Shown here piece by piece: positions 52,314-60,980 of a stretch of 64,000 nt of DNA. How positions within the stretch are numbered: position 1 is the first letter of the stretch; each line of letters opens with the position of its first letter. Source of the DNA: Roseiflexus sp034432635. GTDB taxonomy: Bacteria; Chloroflexota; Chloroflexia; Chloroflexales; Roseiflexaceae. The notes beneath the pieces were generated by a model that was not told where the DNA came from, did not search any database, and worked only from the letters and a program-made list of their open reading frames with translations. The stretch is from NCBI GenBank assembly GCA_034432635.1, contig DAOUBK010000088.1, positions 9,663 to 73,662 of the forward strand. The letters run 5' to 3'. The position numbers and the translations under genes were made by a program.

Positions 52314-52961
52314 CAACCACTCGGTCAGGTCGAGCAGCGCATCGAGATTGATCTCGTGCGCCATCGGATATTCGCGGTAGGTCAGCGCCACGCCGAGCTG
52401 GTTCAGAAAGTCCCGACTTGCGCGCCCATGGGCAATCGAGACAACCTGGTCATGCGTTCCGTGAACAACCAGGAACGGCTTGCCGACCAGCGCCTTCTGG
52501 TTCTGATCTGGCAGTTCGTCGATGATCGACGACGGCACGATGCCGCTCAGCACGGCTGCCCCCGCCACCAGATCAGGACGGGTCAGCGCCGTCAACGCCG
52601 CCATTGTTCCACCCTGGCTGAACCCGGCAACGATCACGCGCGACGGGTCGGCGCCATACGCGCTGATTGCCTGTTCGACGAATTGAGCCGTGATCTGCGC
52701 TGCCTGGCGCGCCTGGATGTCATCGACAGCGATGCGCCCATCGGGGGTGAAGCCGATTTCGAACCAGGCGTACATGCCGGGCATCAGCACGAGCGGCGCA
52801 CGAGCGCTGAGTACCAGAAAGCGCGGATCGAGGTATGGTGTCAGACCGAACAGATCCTCTTCGTTGCTGCCATACCCGTGGAAGAGCGTAATCATCGGCG
52901 GCGCTGCACCGGACGCAGCCGGGCGCACCAGATGGTAGAGCGGCAGATCACGTGGCTCCAT
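52290..52961 (-). CDS. Phospholipase/carboxylesterase family hydrolase (alpha/beta fold)
   Basis: 223-residue serine esterase. The oxyanion segment is ITLFHGYGSNEEDLFG, the nucleophile elbow is VAGFSQGGTMA, the acid is in VVHGTHDQVV and the His in PMAHEI. It resembles bacterial carboxylesterase/YpfH-type enzymes acting on small esters or lysophospholipids; the true substrate is unknown. Its last residues (LSVEG) and stop codon are encoded by the heptamer repeat array, so the C terminus has been reshaped by the repeat. Starts within the end of the upstream membrane gene (14-nt overlap). Confidence 0.9.
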   Translation of the reverse strand: MEPRDLPLYHLVRPAASGAAPPMITLFHGYGSNEEDLFGLTPYLDPRFLVLSARAPLVLMPGMYAWFEIGFTPDGRIAVDDIQARQAAQITAQFVEQAISAYGADPSRVIVAGFSQGGTMAALTALTRPDLVAGAAVLSGIVPSSIIDELPDQNQKALVGKPFLVVHGTHDQVVSIAHGRASRDFLNQLGVALTYREYPMAHEINLDALLDLTEWLRGLSVEG

Positions 52962-53400
52962 GTCGCTGTTCCTCCGATATTTCTATTTCGCTGCTGAAGG
53001 CTGCATTGCGGCAGTCGGAACCAAAACTCAGGATCGCCAGACCACCGACGCCGCCGAGGACACAGGCGGCAGGCAGCCACGGTGCAGCCAGAACGGGAAT
53101 GGCAGTCGCCAGAACACCGCTCTCTGCGGTGTGCAACAGATGCACCCCCAGGCCAATAGCGCCAAAGCAACTGACCTGCAACGGACGGAGGCGCGGTCCT
53201 GTCGCACATGCGATTGCTGTGCGCCCCTGCCGTAATCGCACTGCCAACCCGCCGATCATGATGGTTAGCGCCAGCCAGACCCCACCGACGCCGGGCGCCA
53301 GGGTTGCATCGAGCCAGATGATGACCACCCACGCGCAGAGCGCACCGGTGATGATCACCGCAATCATCAGTGGTATACGACCGGCAGAAAGAACTCGCAT
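52948..53400 (-). CDS. Small integral membrane protein
   Basis: 150 residues with about four hydrophobic helices (roughly 8-28, 38-55, 75-95 and 100-122) and a charged C-terminal tail (SSEIEISEEQRHGAT). No motif that I recognise. Its 3' end overlaps the esterase start by 14 nt, so the two are probably one transcription unit. Confidence 0.7.
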   Translation of the reverse strand: MRVLSAGRIPLMIAVIITGALCAWVVIIWLDATLAPGVGGVWLALTIMIGGLAVRLRQGRTAIACATGPRLRPLQVSCFGAIGLGVHLLHTAESGVLATAIPVLAAPWLPAACVLGGVGGLAILSFGSDCRNAAFSSEIEISEEQRHGAT

Positions 53401-53418
53401 CGATACTGCTCAGGATAG

Positions 53419-53637
53419 ATGACCGTATTTCAGGACGACACCGGCTATTGTAGCATATCTCAAGAGCGGATCATCGTATCGGTAACTACCGGCACGAACT
53501 GGCGTTTTCTGCAACTGGAGCAGAATGTTGCGTGCATTGATCGGCGAGAGTATTATGTTGATAACCTTGAGCGGTTGCTGGGCATTCTGGTGAGCATTAC
53601 CAGTTGGAGGACGCTGAATACTCCGGTTTCAACATAA
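53419..53637 (+). pseudogene. C-terminal fragment of a larger hypothetical protein
   Basis: The frame contains VSVTTGTNWRFLQLEQNVA and IDRREYYVDNLERLLGILV. This resembles the C-terminal end of proteins (about 200 residues) with a restriction-enzyme-like fold that end in TDG/TTGxxWxFxRL, then a LGIL helix. Only about 45 residues are recognisable; the upstream catalytic part is absent. Probably a remnant. It could be a small gene by chance. Confidence 0.4.
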
Positions 53638-53667
53638 AATCGCGCGTTTTGACGGTCATGGGTGTTT

Positions 53668-55281
53668 TCAGCCGGTACTCTCATCCTGTATCTGCCGGCT
53701 TTGCGCTCGATGACGCCCCGGCAGCCATATGGCAGCAACCAGTGCAATCACACACGCAGCCACGGCGAAGAGGAAGGTCTCTCCCACCACCTGCGCCGCC
53801 ACGTCGATTAAGAACATCCGTGCCTGGTCGAAATCCGTCAGGATGGCGGGATCGGCAGCGCGTCGCAGTGCATCCTGTCGTTGAACCCCCCACAGCGTCA
53901 GGGTCGAAACTCCCACCGTCATACCGATCAGTCGCAGGACGATAACCAGCGCCGACGCGGTACCGCGCCGCTCCGGACCCGCAGCGCTGATAATTGCCGA
54001 GGCAGCAGGAGCGAGCACCATCCCCAGTCCGCTCCCTGCCAGTGCCAAACCTGCCGTCATCGTCCAGAAGCCGGTATCAGACTGCCAGCGGCTCATCGCC
54101 AGGTATCCAGTGGTCGCTATCCCCAGCCCAAGCAGCGCCGGCAGGCGCTCGCCAGAATACCCTGCCAGTCTGCCACCGGGCCAGGCGAACAATGCCAGCG
54201 CCAGCGTCAACGCCGAGAGCACCAGTCCGCTATCCCACGCCCCCTGTCGCAGAATGTCGGGATCGGTCGGATTCAGTAATCCCAGGCGGGTGTTGATGAA
54301 CAGGGGGACATTCGCAATTGCCAGCACCAGCGCAAACCCGATCAGCACGTTTACCAGCGACGCCGCCACGGTTCCGGGCTGGCGGAAGAGCGAAAGGTCG
54401 AGCAGCGGATCGCGCTCACAGCGTTCGACCCAGATGAACGCTGCCAGAACGGCGAGCGATGCCAGCGTCAGTGGCAAAGCGTAAGGTGGTGGTCCGGAAC
54501 GTTCGCCATAGAAATCGGTCTGCCCCAGTTCTGCGCCCGCGCCCATGCCGATGTTGAACGCAGTCAGACTGACCGAGATCAGTACCGCGCCGCGCCAGTC
54601 GAACCTGCCGGTGGCGCGGGTGATAACCACGCGCCGCAGCGCCAGCCAGGTCAACACCAGAGCAAGAATGCCGAACGGGACATTGATCCAGAACAGCAGA
54701 CGCCAGTCGTCGAATAGACGCATAAGCGCACCACCGTACACATGTCCGACCATCCAGCCGGCAGTATCGACGGCGGCGATCGTCCCCAGCGCCGCCGGGC
54801 GTCGCTCCGGGGGAAAGAGATCACTGACGAGCGCCATTGAGATCGGTACCAGCGCCCCGGCGCCGAGCGCCTGCACTACCCGTCCCAGAACGATATCATC
54901 GAGGGCAGGTGCAACTGCGACAATGATTGAGCCGACAATAAAAATCGTCAGGCAGACCAGGTAGGCGACCCGTCGTCCATACAGGTCGGACAGGCGACCG
55001 GTGAAGGTCATACTGATGGTATACGCCAGCAGGTAACCGGTAATCACCCATGAGGCGCGATGGAGTTCGGTGTCGATCGAGACGCTCAGATCGACCATGA
55101 TTTTCGGCAGCACGGCGGTCACGATTGTCAGATCGACAGCACCGAGAAAGACGGCGGCGCACACCAGGGCAAGCGCCGTCGAGGAGCGCTGGAGCCACGC
55201 CGCTACGCCGCGCTCCTGTGTCGTCTGTACTGAACCAATCGCAGCTGGCTTCTGTTCGGGCGCCAAGGGATCACCTTTCAC
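53668..55281 (-). CDS. MFS transporter, DHA2 (14-helix) family, paired with an LprG-like lipoprotein
   Basis: 537-residue transporter. The family motif A is GRLSDLYGRRVAYL, the DHA2 first-helix motif is LGAVDLTIVTAVLPKI, and motif C-like glycines occur in VDTAGWMVGHVYGGAL. About 14 helices are expected. It starts 26 nt after an LppX/LprG-type lipoprotein gene, the same order as mycobacterial lprG-Rv1410c (P55), where the pump extracts triacylglycerides or lipoglycans and hands them to LprG. A drug-efflux role is the fallback reading. The first in-frame start is GTG 55281; a TTG at 55266 has AAAGGTGATCCC just before it and may be the real one. Confidence 0.9.
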   Translation of the reverse strand: MKGDPLAPEQKPAAIGSVQTTQERGVAAWLQRSSTALALVCAAVFLGAVDLTIVTAVLPKIMVDLSVSIDTELHRASWVITGYLLAYTISMTFTGRLSDLYGRRVAYLVCLTIFIVGSIIVAVAPALDDIVLGRVVQALGAGALVPISMALVSDLFPPERRPAALGTIAAVDTAGWMVGHVYGGALMRLFDDWRLLFWINVPFGILALVLTWLALRRVVITRATGRFDWRGAVLISVSLTAFNIGMGAGAELGQTDFYGERSGPPPYALPLTLASLAVLAAFIWVERCERDPLLDLSLFRQPGTVAASLVNVLIGFALVLAIANVPLFINTRLGLLNPTDPDILRQGAWDSGLVLSALTLALALFAWPGGRLAGYSGERLPALLGLGIATTGYLAMSRWQSDTGFWTMTAGLALAGSGLGMVLAPAASAIISAAGPERRGTASALVIVLRLIGMTVGVSTLTLWGVQRQDALRRAADPAILTDFDQARMFLIDVAAQVVGETFLFAVAACVIALVAAIWLPGRHRAQSRQIQDESTG

Positions 55282-55307
55282 GAACGATATTCAGCCCACA
55301 AGATGGA

Positions 55308-56030
55308 TTAACACTCGATCGGTGCGCGCACATCGACCGGTTGGTCATAGGCGCTGAACACTAGCGTCCAGGTGGTTGGCTCTGGCGCATTGGGCGCCTG
55401 ATCGACCAGGACAATTTTTGCCAGGCGCAGCGTCTCCCGATCCGCCCAGATGTCGGCAGTGACCGGTGCAGCACCGATCAGTCCGCCGCTGATGTTCGCC
55501 ATACGTGCGCCCGGAATCGTACCGTGCAGGTGGTACGTCAGGCGACCGTCGAGGGTCTCTTCGCCGACGAGAGTGATAGTTTCAATGCCGCTCTGGAGCA
55601 GTTGTTCGATCCCTTTTTGCGGGTCGAACAGCACTGCGGCATCGAATGCCTGCCCTGGCGTCAGACACTGCCAGGCGCGGGTCAATGGATTGGTGGCGTA
55701 CTGTTTCCCTGCCAGCGAGACCGTTCGCACTTCTGTGAGACCGGCGGCGCTGCGCAACTTCAATGTTGCCACCACCCCGTCCGGTCGGTGGAGCGCACCG
55801 TCGATAGCCGTGATGACGAAGACCCGTGATGGGTCGGTGTACACCGGTTGCCCGGTGACGGTGATCGAAAATGTCAGGCTCTGCGCCGCACTCGTTGCCT
55901 GTCCCGCGCGTGCGCTGATCTCCGCCGGCGTCGGGGTAGGTGTAGGGGTGATAACCGGCGCCGCTCCGCCGCATCCGGTGATGATCAACGCCACGACAAG
56001 AGAGAGCGCTGCGTGTACCCACTGTGCCAT
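55308..56030 (-). CDS. LppX/LprG-family lipoprotein
   Basis: 240 residues. The signal peptide ends in the lipobox ITGCGG (Cys20), so it is anchored outside the membrane; a short Thr-Pro linker follows. The domain is LppX_LprAFG-like: SLTFSITVTGQPVYTD near the start, LFDPQKGIEQLL (equivalent to the family's DPDKGLxNLL), YHLHGTIPG, and the final WTLVFSAYDQPVDVRAP. The fold is a half-barrel with a hydrophobic cavity for lipids. AAGGAGTCAACAG precedes the ATG at 56030. First gene of a probable two-gene operon with the MFS transporter. Confidence 0.85.
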   Translation of the reverse strand: MAQWVHAALSLVVALIITGCGGAAPVITPTPTPTPAEISARAGQATSAAQSLTFSITVTGQPVYTDPSRVFVITAIDGALHRPDGVVATLKLRSAAGLTEVRTVSLAGKQYATNPLTRAWQCLTPGQAFDAAVLFDPQKGIEQLLQSGIETITLVGEETLDGRLTYHLHGTIPGARMANISGGLIGAAPVTADIWADRETLRLAKIVLVDQAPNAPEPTTWTLVFSAYDQPVDVRAPIEC

Positions 56031-56070
56031 CTGTTGACTCCTTGGGGGTATCTGCATCCACACACCTGGA

Positions 56071-56496
56071 TTATACGAGATGAAGTGTCATCAGTACTTC
56101 GCCCTCTTCATCACAACCGAGTTTCCGGTAGAACGCGCGCGCCGCCGCGTTGTCGCGCCCAGTCAGAATGCGCAACTCTTTTGCACCAGCCGCACGCACG
56201 ATGCCCTGAGCGTGCGCCACCAGAGCAGATGCAATGCCACGACGCCGAAATGGTTCCTGCACGAAGAGTTCGGTCAGTTCCGCATAGGGCGTATCGTAGC
56301 ACATCCACGGAATCAAACGCAGGCAGGCGAAGCCGACCGCCACACCATCGATGAATGCGATCAGTGCACGTTCAACATCGTAGCAGCGGAGCATCTGTTC
56401 CGCCATGCGTTCGGGCGTCATGTGCACGCCATTGAACGCAGCGTTCAGATCGGCAAGAATGTGTGCATCTGCCGGTGTTGCGACACGAATGTTCAT
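56071..56496 (-). CDS. GNAT family N-acetyltransferase
   Basis: 141-residue acetyltransferase. Acetyl-CoA binding loop FRRRGIASALVAHA (motif A), beta-4 strand AELTELFVQEP, and C-terminal NAAARAFYRKLGCDEEG are all typical. Substrate unknown. It lies 40 nt upstream of the lipoprotein gene on the same strand and may be co-transcribed with it, and is divergent from the amine oxidase. Confidence 0.9.
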   Translation of the reverse strand: MNIRVATPADAHILADLNAAFNGVHMTPERMAEQMLRCYDVERALIAFIDGVAVGFACLRLIPWMCYDTPYAELTELFVQEPFRRRGIASALVAHAQGIVRAAGAKELRILTGRDNAAARAFYRKLGCDEEGEVLMTLHLV

Positions 56497-56546
56497 GGTA
56501 TGCTTATTGTTGTTCGCTCGGAGTGCATTATACCTGCTATCCCTGT

Positions 56547-57803
56547 ATGCATGTTATCGTCCTTGGCGCAGGCGCTGCCGGTCTTGCCGCAGCCCGTCGT
56601 CTCCACGATGCGGGTGTGACGGTGCAGGTGCTCGAAGCGCGCCAGCGTATTGGCGGCAGGATCTGGACTGATCACACCTTTGCGCCTTTTCCCATCGAGC
56701 ATGGCGCCGAATTCATTCACGGTGAACGTGCCGTTACCCATGCGCTGGTTGCTGCTGCTGGCATGGAGACGATCCCGGTTGATCGTTACGGACGGTTGCG
56801 CTGGAGCGATGGCGGACCGGCGCGCACCCTCGATGCACTACCGGCTCACCGACGTGACCTGATCAGCGCCTTGTTTCGCGCATTTGACCGGTTGCGCACC
56901 ATGCCGCCCGATGTGCCAGACTGTTCGCTGGCGCACTACCTGCACGACTGTGGTTTCGATGCGGAGGCGTTAGTGGTAGCCGACGTGGTGCTTGCACAGA
57001 CATGCTGCGCCTCGATCGAGATATTGAGTTGCGCCGATCTCGCGCGTGAATTGCGCGTTGATCACGCGGGTCGGCGCGAGTATCGCGTGCGTGAGGGGTA
57101 TGCCGCGCTGCTCGACTGGTACGCGCGCGGTCTTGACATTCGCACGGGTACGGTGGCGCATCTGGTGCGTCATACTTCCAGCGGCGTGGTCGTCGAAACC
57201 GATGCGGGTGTCTTCCACAGTGACCGTTGCATTGTCACCATTCCCGTTGCTGTGTTGCAGCGTGGTCTTCCGCAGTTCGATCCGCCGCTCAGCGCCCGGA
57301 GGCGCCGGGCGATCGACACACTGCGCACCGAACCGGCGACCAAACTGTTCTATCGGTTCGACGAGCCGCTCTGGGATGCCGGCCTGACCTTCATGGCGCA
57401 CGAAGGTCGAGCGGCGCGCTGGTGGCCAGCCGCGCACACCACGCACGATGCCGCAGTGATTGTCGCTTATGCAACGGCAGCGCGTGCCCGCGCGCTCGAT
57501 GCTCTCGACGACGATGAAGCGCTGGTTGTGGGTCTGGCGGAACTGCAAACCTTGCTCGGACGGTGCGATCTGATGCAGCGGGAGTGTGCAGCCCGACGAG
57601 TCGCGTGGGGCGCCGATCCCTTCGCATATGGCGGATATGCGCACGTTCCACCGGGTGCAGCGGATGCGCGACTGGTGTTGGCGGCGCCGGAGGGCAGCAC
57701 GCTCTTCTTCGCAGGTGAGGCGACTGCATACGATAGCAACCCGCAAACAGTCCATGGCGCCATCGAAAGTGGATGGCGCGCTGCAGATGAGGTCGTCAGA
57801 TGA
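56547..57803 (+). CDS. FAD-dependent amine oxidase (NAD(P)-binding flavoprotein)
   Basis: 418-residue flavin amine oxidase. N-terminal dinucleotide fold MHVIVLGAGAAGLAAARRLH, then EARQRIGGRIWTD and EHGAEFIHGE. C-terminal FAD contact LFFAGEATAYDSNPQTVHGA. The family includes polyamine and monoamine oxidases; substrate unknown. It is compact for the family. The ATG at 56547 gives an immediate Rossmann start, as is usual. No convincing ribosome site upstream; a leaderless start is possible. Confidence 0.88.
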   Translation: MHVIVLGAGAAGLAAARRLHDAGVTVQVLEARQRIGGRIWTDHTFAPFPIEHGAEFIHGERAVTHALVAAAGMETIPVDRYGRLRWSDGGPARTLDALPAHRRDLISALFRAFDRLRTMPPDVPDCSLAHYLHDCGFDAEALVVADVVLAQTCCASIEILSCADLARELRVDHAGRREYRVREGYAALLDWYARGLDIRTGTVAHLVRHTSSGVVVETDAGVFHSDRCIVTIPVAVLQRGLPQFDPPLSARRRRAIDTLRTEPATKLFYRFDEPLWDAGLTFMAHEGRAARWWPAAHTTHDAAVIVAYATAARARALDALDDDEALVVGLAELQTLLGRCDLMQRECAARRVAWGADPFAYGGYAHVPPGAADARLVLAAPEGSTLFFAGEATAYDSNPQTVHGAIESGWRAADEVVR

Positions 57804-57897
57804 AATGATGATAACGGTTCAATCCAGCGTTCTTTCCATCCACAACGCATCAGGATCGGGTATACTTCGGTAGAAGATTTCGGCGATGCGGTGGATA

Positions 57898-57926
57898 GAA
57901 GCCCGGAGGGTTTCTCTCCGGGCTTC
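57898..57926 (+). terminator. Hairpin after the amine oxidase
   Basis: A perfect 11-bp inverted repeat GAAGCCCGGAG/CTCCGGGCTTC with a 7-nt loop, followed by GTTGTCG. It lies 94 nt after the amine oxidase stop and 43 nt before the next gene. A TATACT at 57861-57866 upstream raises the alternative that the hairpin is in that gene's leader. Confidence 0.55.
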
Positions 57927-57969
57927 GTTGTCGTAGAGACGAGAAGGGTCTTAGAAGAAGAGGTGAGTG

Positions 57970-58932
57970 ATGAACCAGGGACAGGAAGGAAGAGCGTTTC
58001 AGAATCCTGATGCGCGTGGACGTTCGGTATCGGGTCTGGTTGTATTGAGTTTGATCGTGGTGCTCGGCATTTTTCTCGGGAGTAGTTCGGTCACAACCAT
58101 CGAGGCCGGAACGCGAGGCGTCCTGAAGACCTTTGGCGAAATCACGGGTGTGCTCGAAGAGGGGTTGCATTTCCGTGTGCCGTTCATCACGTCGGTGACG
58201 GTTGTCGAGGTGCGCACACAACGGTATGAGTCGAACTCAAGCGCTGCTTCGCGCGACTTGCAGACGGTGACGACACAGGTGGTCATCAACTACCGTCCTG
58301 ATGCAGGTCAGGTGGATCGTCTGGTGCGCGAGATCGGCGTCGATTATGAGCGGCGCGTTGTCGATCCTGCAATCCAGGAGGCGATCAAAGCGGCAACGGC
58401 GCGTTTTACGGCAGAGGAGTTGATCACCCGTCGGCCTGAAGTTTCGGAGTTGATCCAGCGTGGCTTGAGCGAGCGATTGACGCCGCGTGGTGTGATCGTC
58501 GAGAGCGTTTCGATCACCGATTTCAATTTTAGCCCGGAGTTTGCGCGTGCGATTGAGGCGAAGCAGGTTGCTGAGCAGGATGCGCTGCGTGCGGCACGCG
58601 AACTGGAGCGGGCGCGGATCGAGGCGCAGCAGCAGGTTGCGCGCGCGGAAGCCGAGGCGAAGGCGCGCCTGGAAATTGCGCGCGCGGAAGCCGAAGCGTT
58701 GCGTTTGCAGCGCGAGGTGATTTCGGCAGAACTGCTGCAACTGCGCTTCATTGAGCGCTGGGACGGGGTGATGCCACGGTTTGTCGGCGGCGAAAACAGT
58801 CTGATGCCGATGCTCAGTATTCCATCGAGTGAGGTGCTGGGCACTGCAACGCCGGCGCCGCAGCCGCAGCGTGCACCAGCGGAGGAGCAGGCGCCAGCGC
58901 CGGCGAATGAACAACCGGCAACGTCGCCGTAG
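57970..58932 (+). CDS. SPFH/prohibitin-family membrane protein
   Basis: 320 residues. One N-terminal membrane helix (about 21-40), an SPFH domain (about 45-210: SVTTIEAGTRGVLKTFGEIT, GLHFRVPF, ESVSITDFNFSPEFARAIEAK), then an Ala/Glu/Arg-rich coiled coil (about 215-260) with a near-duplicate unit RAEAEAKARLEIARAEAEAL. The tail is a Pro/Ala/Gln-rich stretch. Such proteins assemble into membrane rings that control proteases or microdomains. The ATG at 57970 is preferred; GTG 57967 is adjacent. No protease gene is adjacent. Confidence 0.92.
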   Translation: MNQGQEGRAFQNPDARGRSVSGLVVLSLIVVLGIFLGSSSVTTIEAGTRGVLKTFGEITGVLEEGLHFRVPFITSVTVVEVRTQRYESNSSAASRDLQTVTTQVVINYRPDAGQVDRLVREIGVDYERRVVDPAIQEAIKAATARFTAEELITRRPEVSELIQRGLSERLTPRGVIVESVSITDFNFSPEFARAIEAKQVAEQDALRAARELERARIEAQQQVARAEAEAKARLEIARAEAEALRLQREVISAELLQLRFIERWDGVMPRFVGGENSLMPMLSIPSSEVLGTATPAPQPQRAPAEEQAPAPANEQPATSP

Positions 58933-59045
58933 GAGTTGGAGTACGAACTGACCCGGAATATACGGCGGGGATGCGGCGAGCCGCGTCCTTTGCTTTTCTC
59001 TGCGGAAGCAAAGCGTGGCGGCGTGATGGCATTTTCCGTTTCCTG

Positions 59046-59708
59046 CTATGCCCGGGCGCCGGAAATGCCGCCATGCAGCACTGTGCGCAGCGCAGCACGA
59101 ATATCGGGTGCAACGTGGTCGACGATGCCGTCGGCAGTACGCACACCCTGCTCATCGATCAGGATGGTGCGCATACCCAGTTGCCGCGCCGGTGGCAGGT
59201 TCTGCGGCGTATCTTCGATCAGGAGCGTTTCGTCTGCGGAGACTCCCAGGGCATCGAGTGCGCGCATATAGGCGGTCAGTCCTGGTTTGGGCTGAAACTC
59301 GAAGAAGCGGATATCGAAGATCAGGGGGAAATGCCGTGCAACGCCGAGCGTGTGCAGCACGCGCGCTGCATGTTCGGCGGGTGAGTTGGTGAAGATTGCG
59401 CGCCGAAGATCGAGTTGTTCCAGCAGATCATCAAGTTCCGGATCGCGTTTCAGAAACGTTTCCAGGCGGATATCGTGAATGACGCGCAGATAGTCTTCAG
59501 GATCGATATGGTATTCGTGCTGCAACCCGGCGAGGGTCGTACCGTAACGTCTGAACCAGGATTCGCGCAGGAGAGGCGCTTCTTCGCGGGCGCAACCGGT
59601 GACACGCTGAACATAAGCGTTCATCCGCTCGTCGAGAGCCTGTTGAATGCCTGCGGAACGCGGGTAGAGTGTACTGTCGAGATCGAATAAAATCGCCGCA
59701 AGCGTCAT
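59046..59708 (-). CDS. HAD-family hydrolase (pyrimidine 5'-nucleotidase-like)
   Basis: 220-residue HAD phosphatase. The nucleophile motif is FDLDSTLYP, motif II is IFTNSP, motif III Lys is FQPKPG and motif IV is LIEDTPQNLPPA. The N-terminal cap (about 20-100) and DLDST/LYP signature match the Sdt1/Phm8-type pyrimidine 5'-nucleotidase group. Start at 59708 gives a standard family N terminus; the frame stays open upstream but looks non-coding. Monocistronic. Confidence 0.88.
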   Translation of the reverse strand: MTLAAILFDLDSTLYPRSAGIQQALDERMNAYVQRVTGCAREEAPLLRESWFRRYGTTLAGLQHEYHIDPEDYLRVIHDIRLETFLKRDPELDDLLEQLDLRRAIFTNSPAEHAARVLHTLGVARHFPLIFDIRFFEFQPKPGLTAYMRALDALGVSADETLLIEDTPQNLPPARQLGMRTILIDEQGVRTADGIVDHVAPDIRAALRTVLHGGISGARA

Positions 59709-59965
59709 GGTGTGACCCTTCTGCTGCCCTGATTCCGCTACGATTGCTGCCGGAACGTCACGAGCGTGTTTGTTGCTGGCAAGACGGCGCAGGTGCCAGA
59801 GAGTAGTATACCAGGTATCTAGAGAAATCATGGCACGCTCTCGCATCAGCACCCTGGCGCCGTACCTGAGCGACGTACCGCTGTGCACAGGAGCAGGTAT
59901 GCCTCCTGGGAAGCGCGCGCCTCCGGCGCGCCCGCACCACGGAACCGCACGCCCTGCCGCCACCC

Positions 59966-60031
59966 GCCCCCAGCGGGAGCGGGCCGGGGTGGGGGAACTC
60001 CCGCCCCAGCGGGGGCGGGCCGGGGTGGGGG
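59966..60031. repeat. G-rich tandem repeat (two 29-30 bp units)
   Basis: Two nearly identical units, 59966-59995 and 60003-60031, each of the type GCCCCAGCGGGNGCGGGCC followed by GGGGTGGGGG, spaced 7 nt apart. Each contains runs of 3-5 G on the plus strand and could fold as a G-quadruplex, or within itself as a GC hairpin. The rest of the 420-nt gap (59709-60129) shows no gene. Confidence 0.75.
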
Positions 60032-60129
60032 CAGGTCACACGCAGCACGCGGATGATCCCTGAACGATGCACGTCCTTCGAGCAAGAATTGATATAAATC
60101 TCATGCGCTTTGATGGACAAATCCATCAT

Positions 60130-60927
60130 TCACACGAATGCCGTCATTGCATCATGCATGTGCTGTCGGAATGCGCGTTGCAGGACAGTGGTATCGACGG
60201 TGCCGTGGCGCAGCAGGATTTCGCCGAGCGGTTCATGAGTGCCGGATGCGCGGAGACGGATCTGTTCGAGCAGGGCGCGTTCGAGTTGCTCAGGGGTCAC
60301 ATGCCCCTGAGCGATCAGATACTCTCCCAGTGTGCGTGGCACCGCTCCGTTCACTGCACGGAGTCGGCTTTGCAGCGTCAGTGCACGTGCCAGCGTTTCC
60401 GGCGCTACCTTGCTGCGCCGCACAAGCAGGTCACCCAGGAGTAGCGGTCGTCCAAGACGGCGAAGACGGTCCTGCTCTTCCAGCACGACTTCCAGATCGG
60501 CGTCACTGATGGCACGCAGCGCGCGTAGAATGACGCCGATCGGCTGTGAAGCATCCTGATAGCGAAAGACGCGCGGCTTGTAACGTTCCAGTGCACGGCG
60601 CGCTTTGGCTTCGCGCAGTTCTTCCGCTGCCTGTACATCTTCTGGGTGCAGCGCGACATAATGTTCAAGGCGGGCAATCTGGAGATTCTGGTCGTCGGGG
60701 GCGATAGTGCATGCGCGTTCCAGACAATCCAGGCGTTGCCACGGCTCCCACACCAGATGCGCTATCGCTATCCATGCGTCGGCGCAGCGGTGACCTGTGG
60801 CGAGATGATCACGCAGGTTGATGAGGTTGTAACGATGCCGCTGAACGAATGGGCACGGTCGAGGACAGGCGTGGTTCATTGCAACGTCGCGGTTCTTGCA
60901 CAACAGTGAATGGTGTACGTGCGTCAT
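60130..60927 (-). CDS. Protein with repeated GspE/PilB N-terminal-like domains
   Basis: About 265 residues. The N-terminal part (to about 110) has several Cys/His and a TPR-like helix pair (WQRLDCLERACTIAPDDQNLQIARLEHY). The C-terminal half contains repeats of the GspE-N/MshEN type: QPIGVILRALRAISDADLEVV and LLLGDLLVRRSKVAPETLARAL, then TLGEYLIAQGHVTPEQLERAL and PLGEILLRHGTVDTTVLQRAF. In the family such domains precede type II secretion or pilus ATPases and can bind c-di-GMP; here there is no ATPase. The start is uncertain (ATG 60927, or 60879). Confidence 0.75.
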   Translation of the reverse strand: MTHVHHSLLCKNRDVAMNHACPRPCPFVQRHRYNLINLRDHLATGHRCADAWIAIAHLVWEPWQRLDCLERACTIAPDDQNLQIARLEHYVALHPEDVQAAEELREAKARRALERYKPRVFRYQDASQPIGVILRALRAISDADLEVVLEEQDRLRRLGRPLLLGDLLVRRSKVAPETLARALTLQSRLRAVNGAVPRTLGEYLIAQGHVTPEQLERALLEQIRLRASGTHEPLGEILLRHGTVDTTVLQRAFRQHMHDAMTAFV

Positions 60928-60980
60928 GGCATTCTTGGCAAACAGTTGGTAAAGTTGTCTTTCGGTTAAGCATGCTAAAC

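Noticed and set aside
52054..52380. Plus-strand open frame with repeated NVQPSTF-like units
   Set aside because: It is the translation of the heptamer repeat array; no start site or protein family supports it, and it runs antisense to the esterase end.
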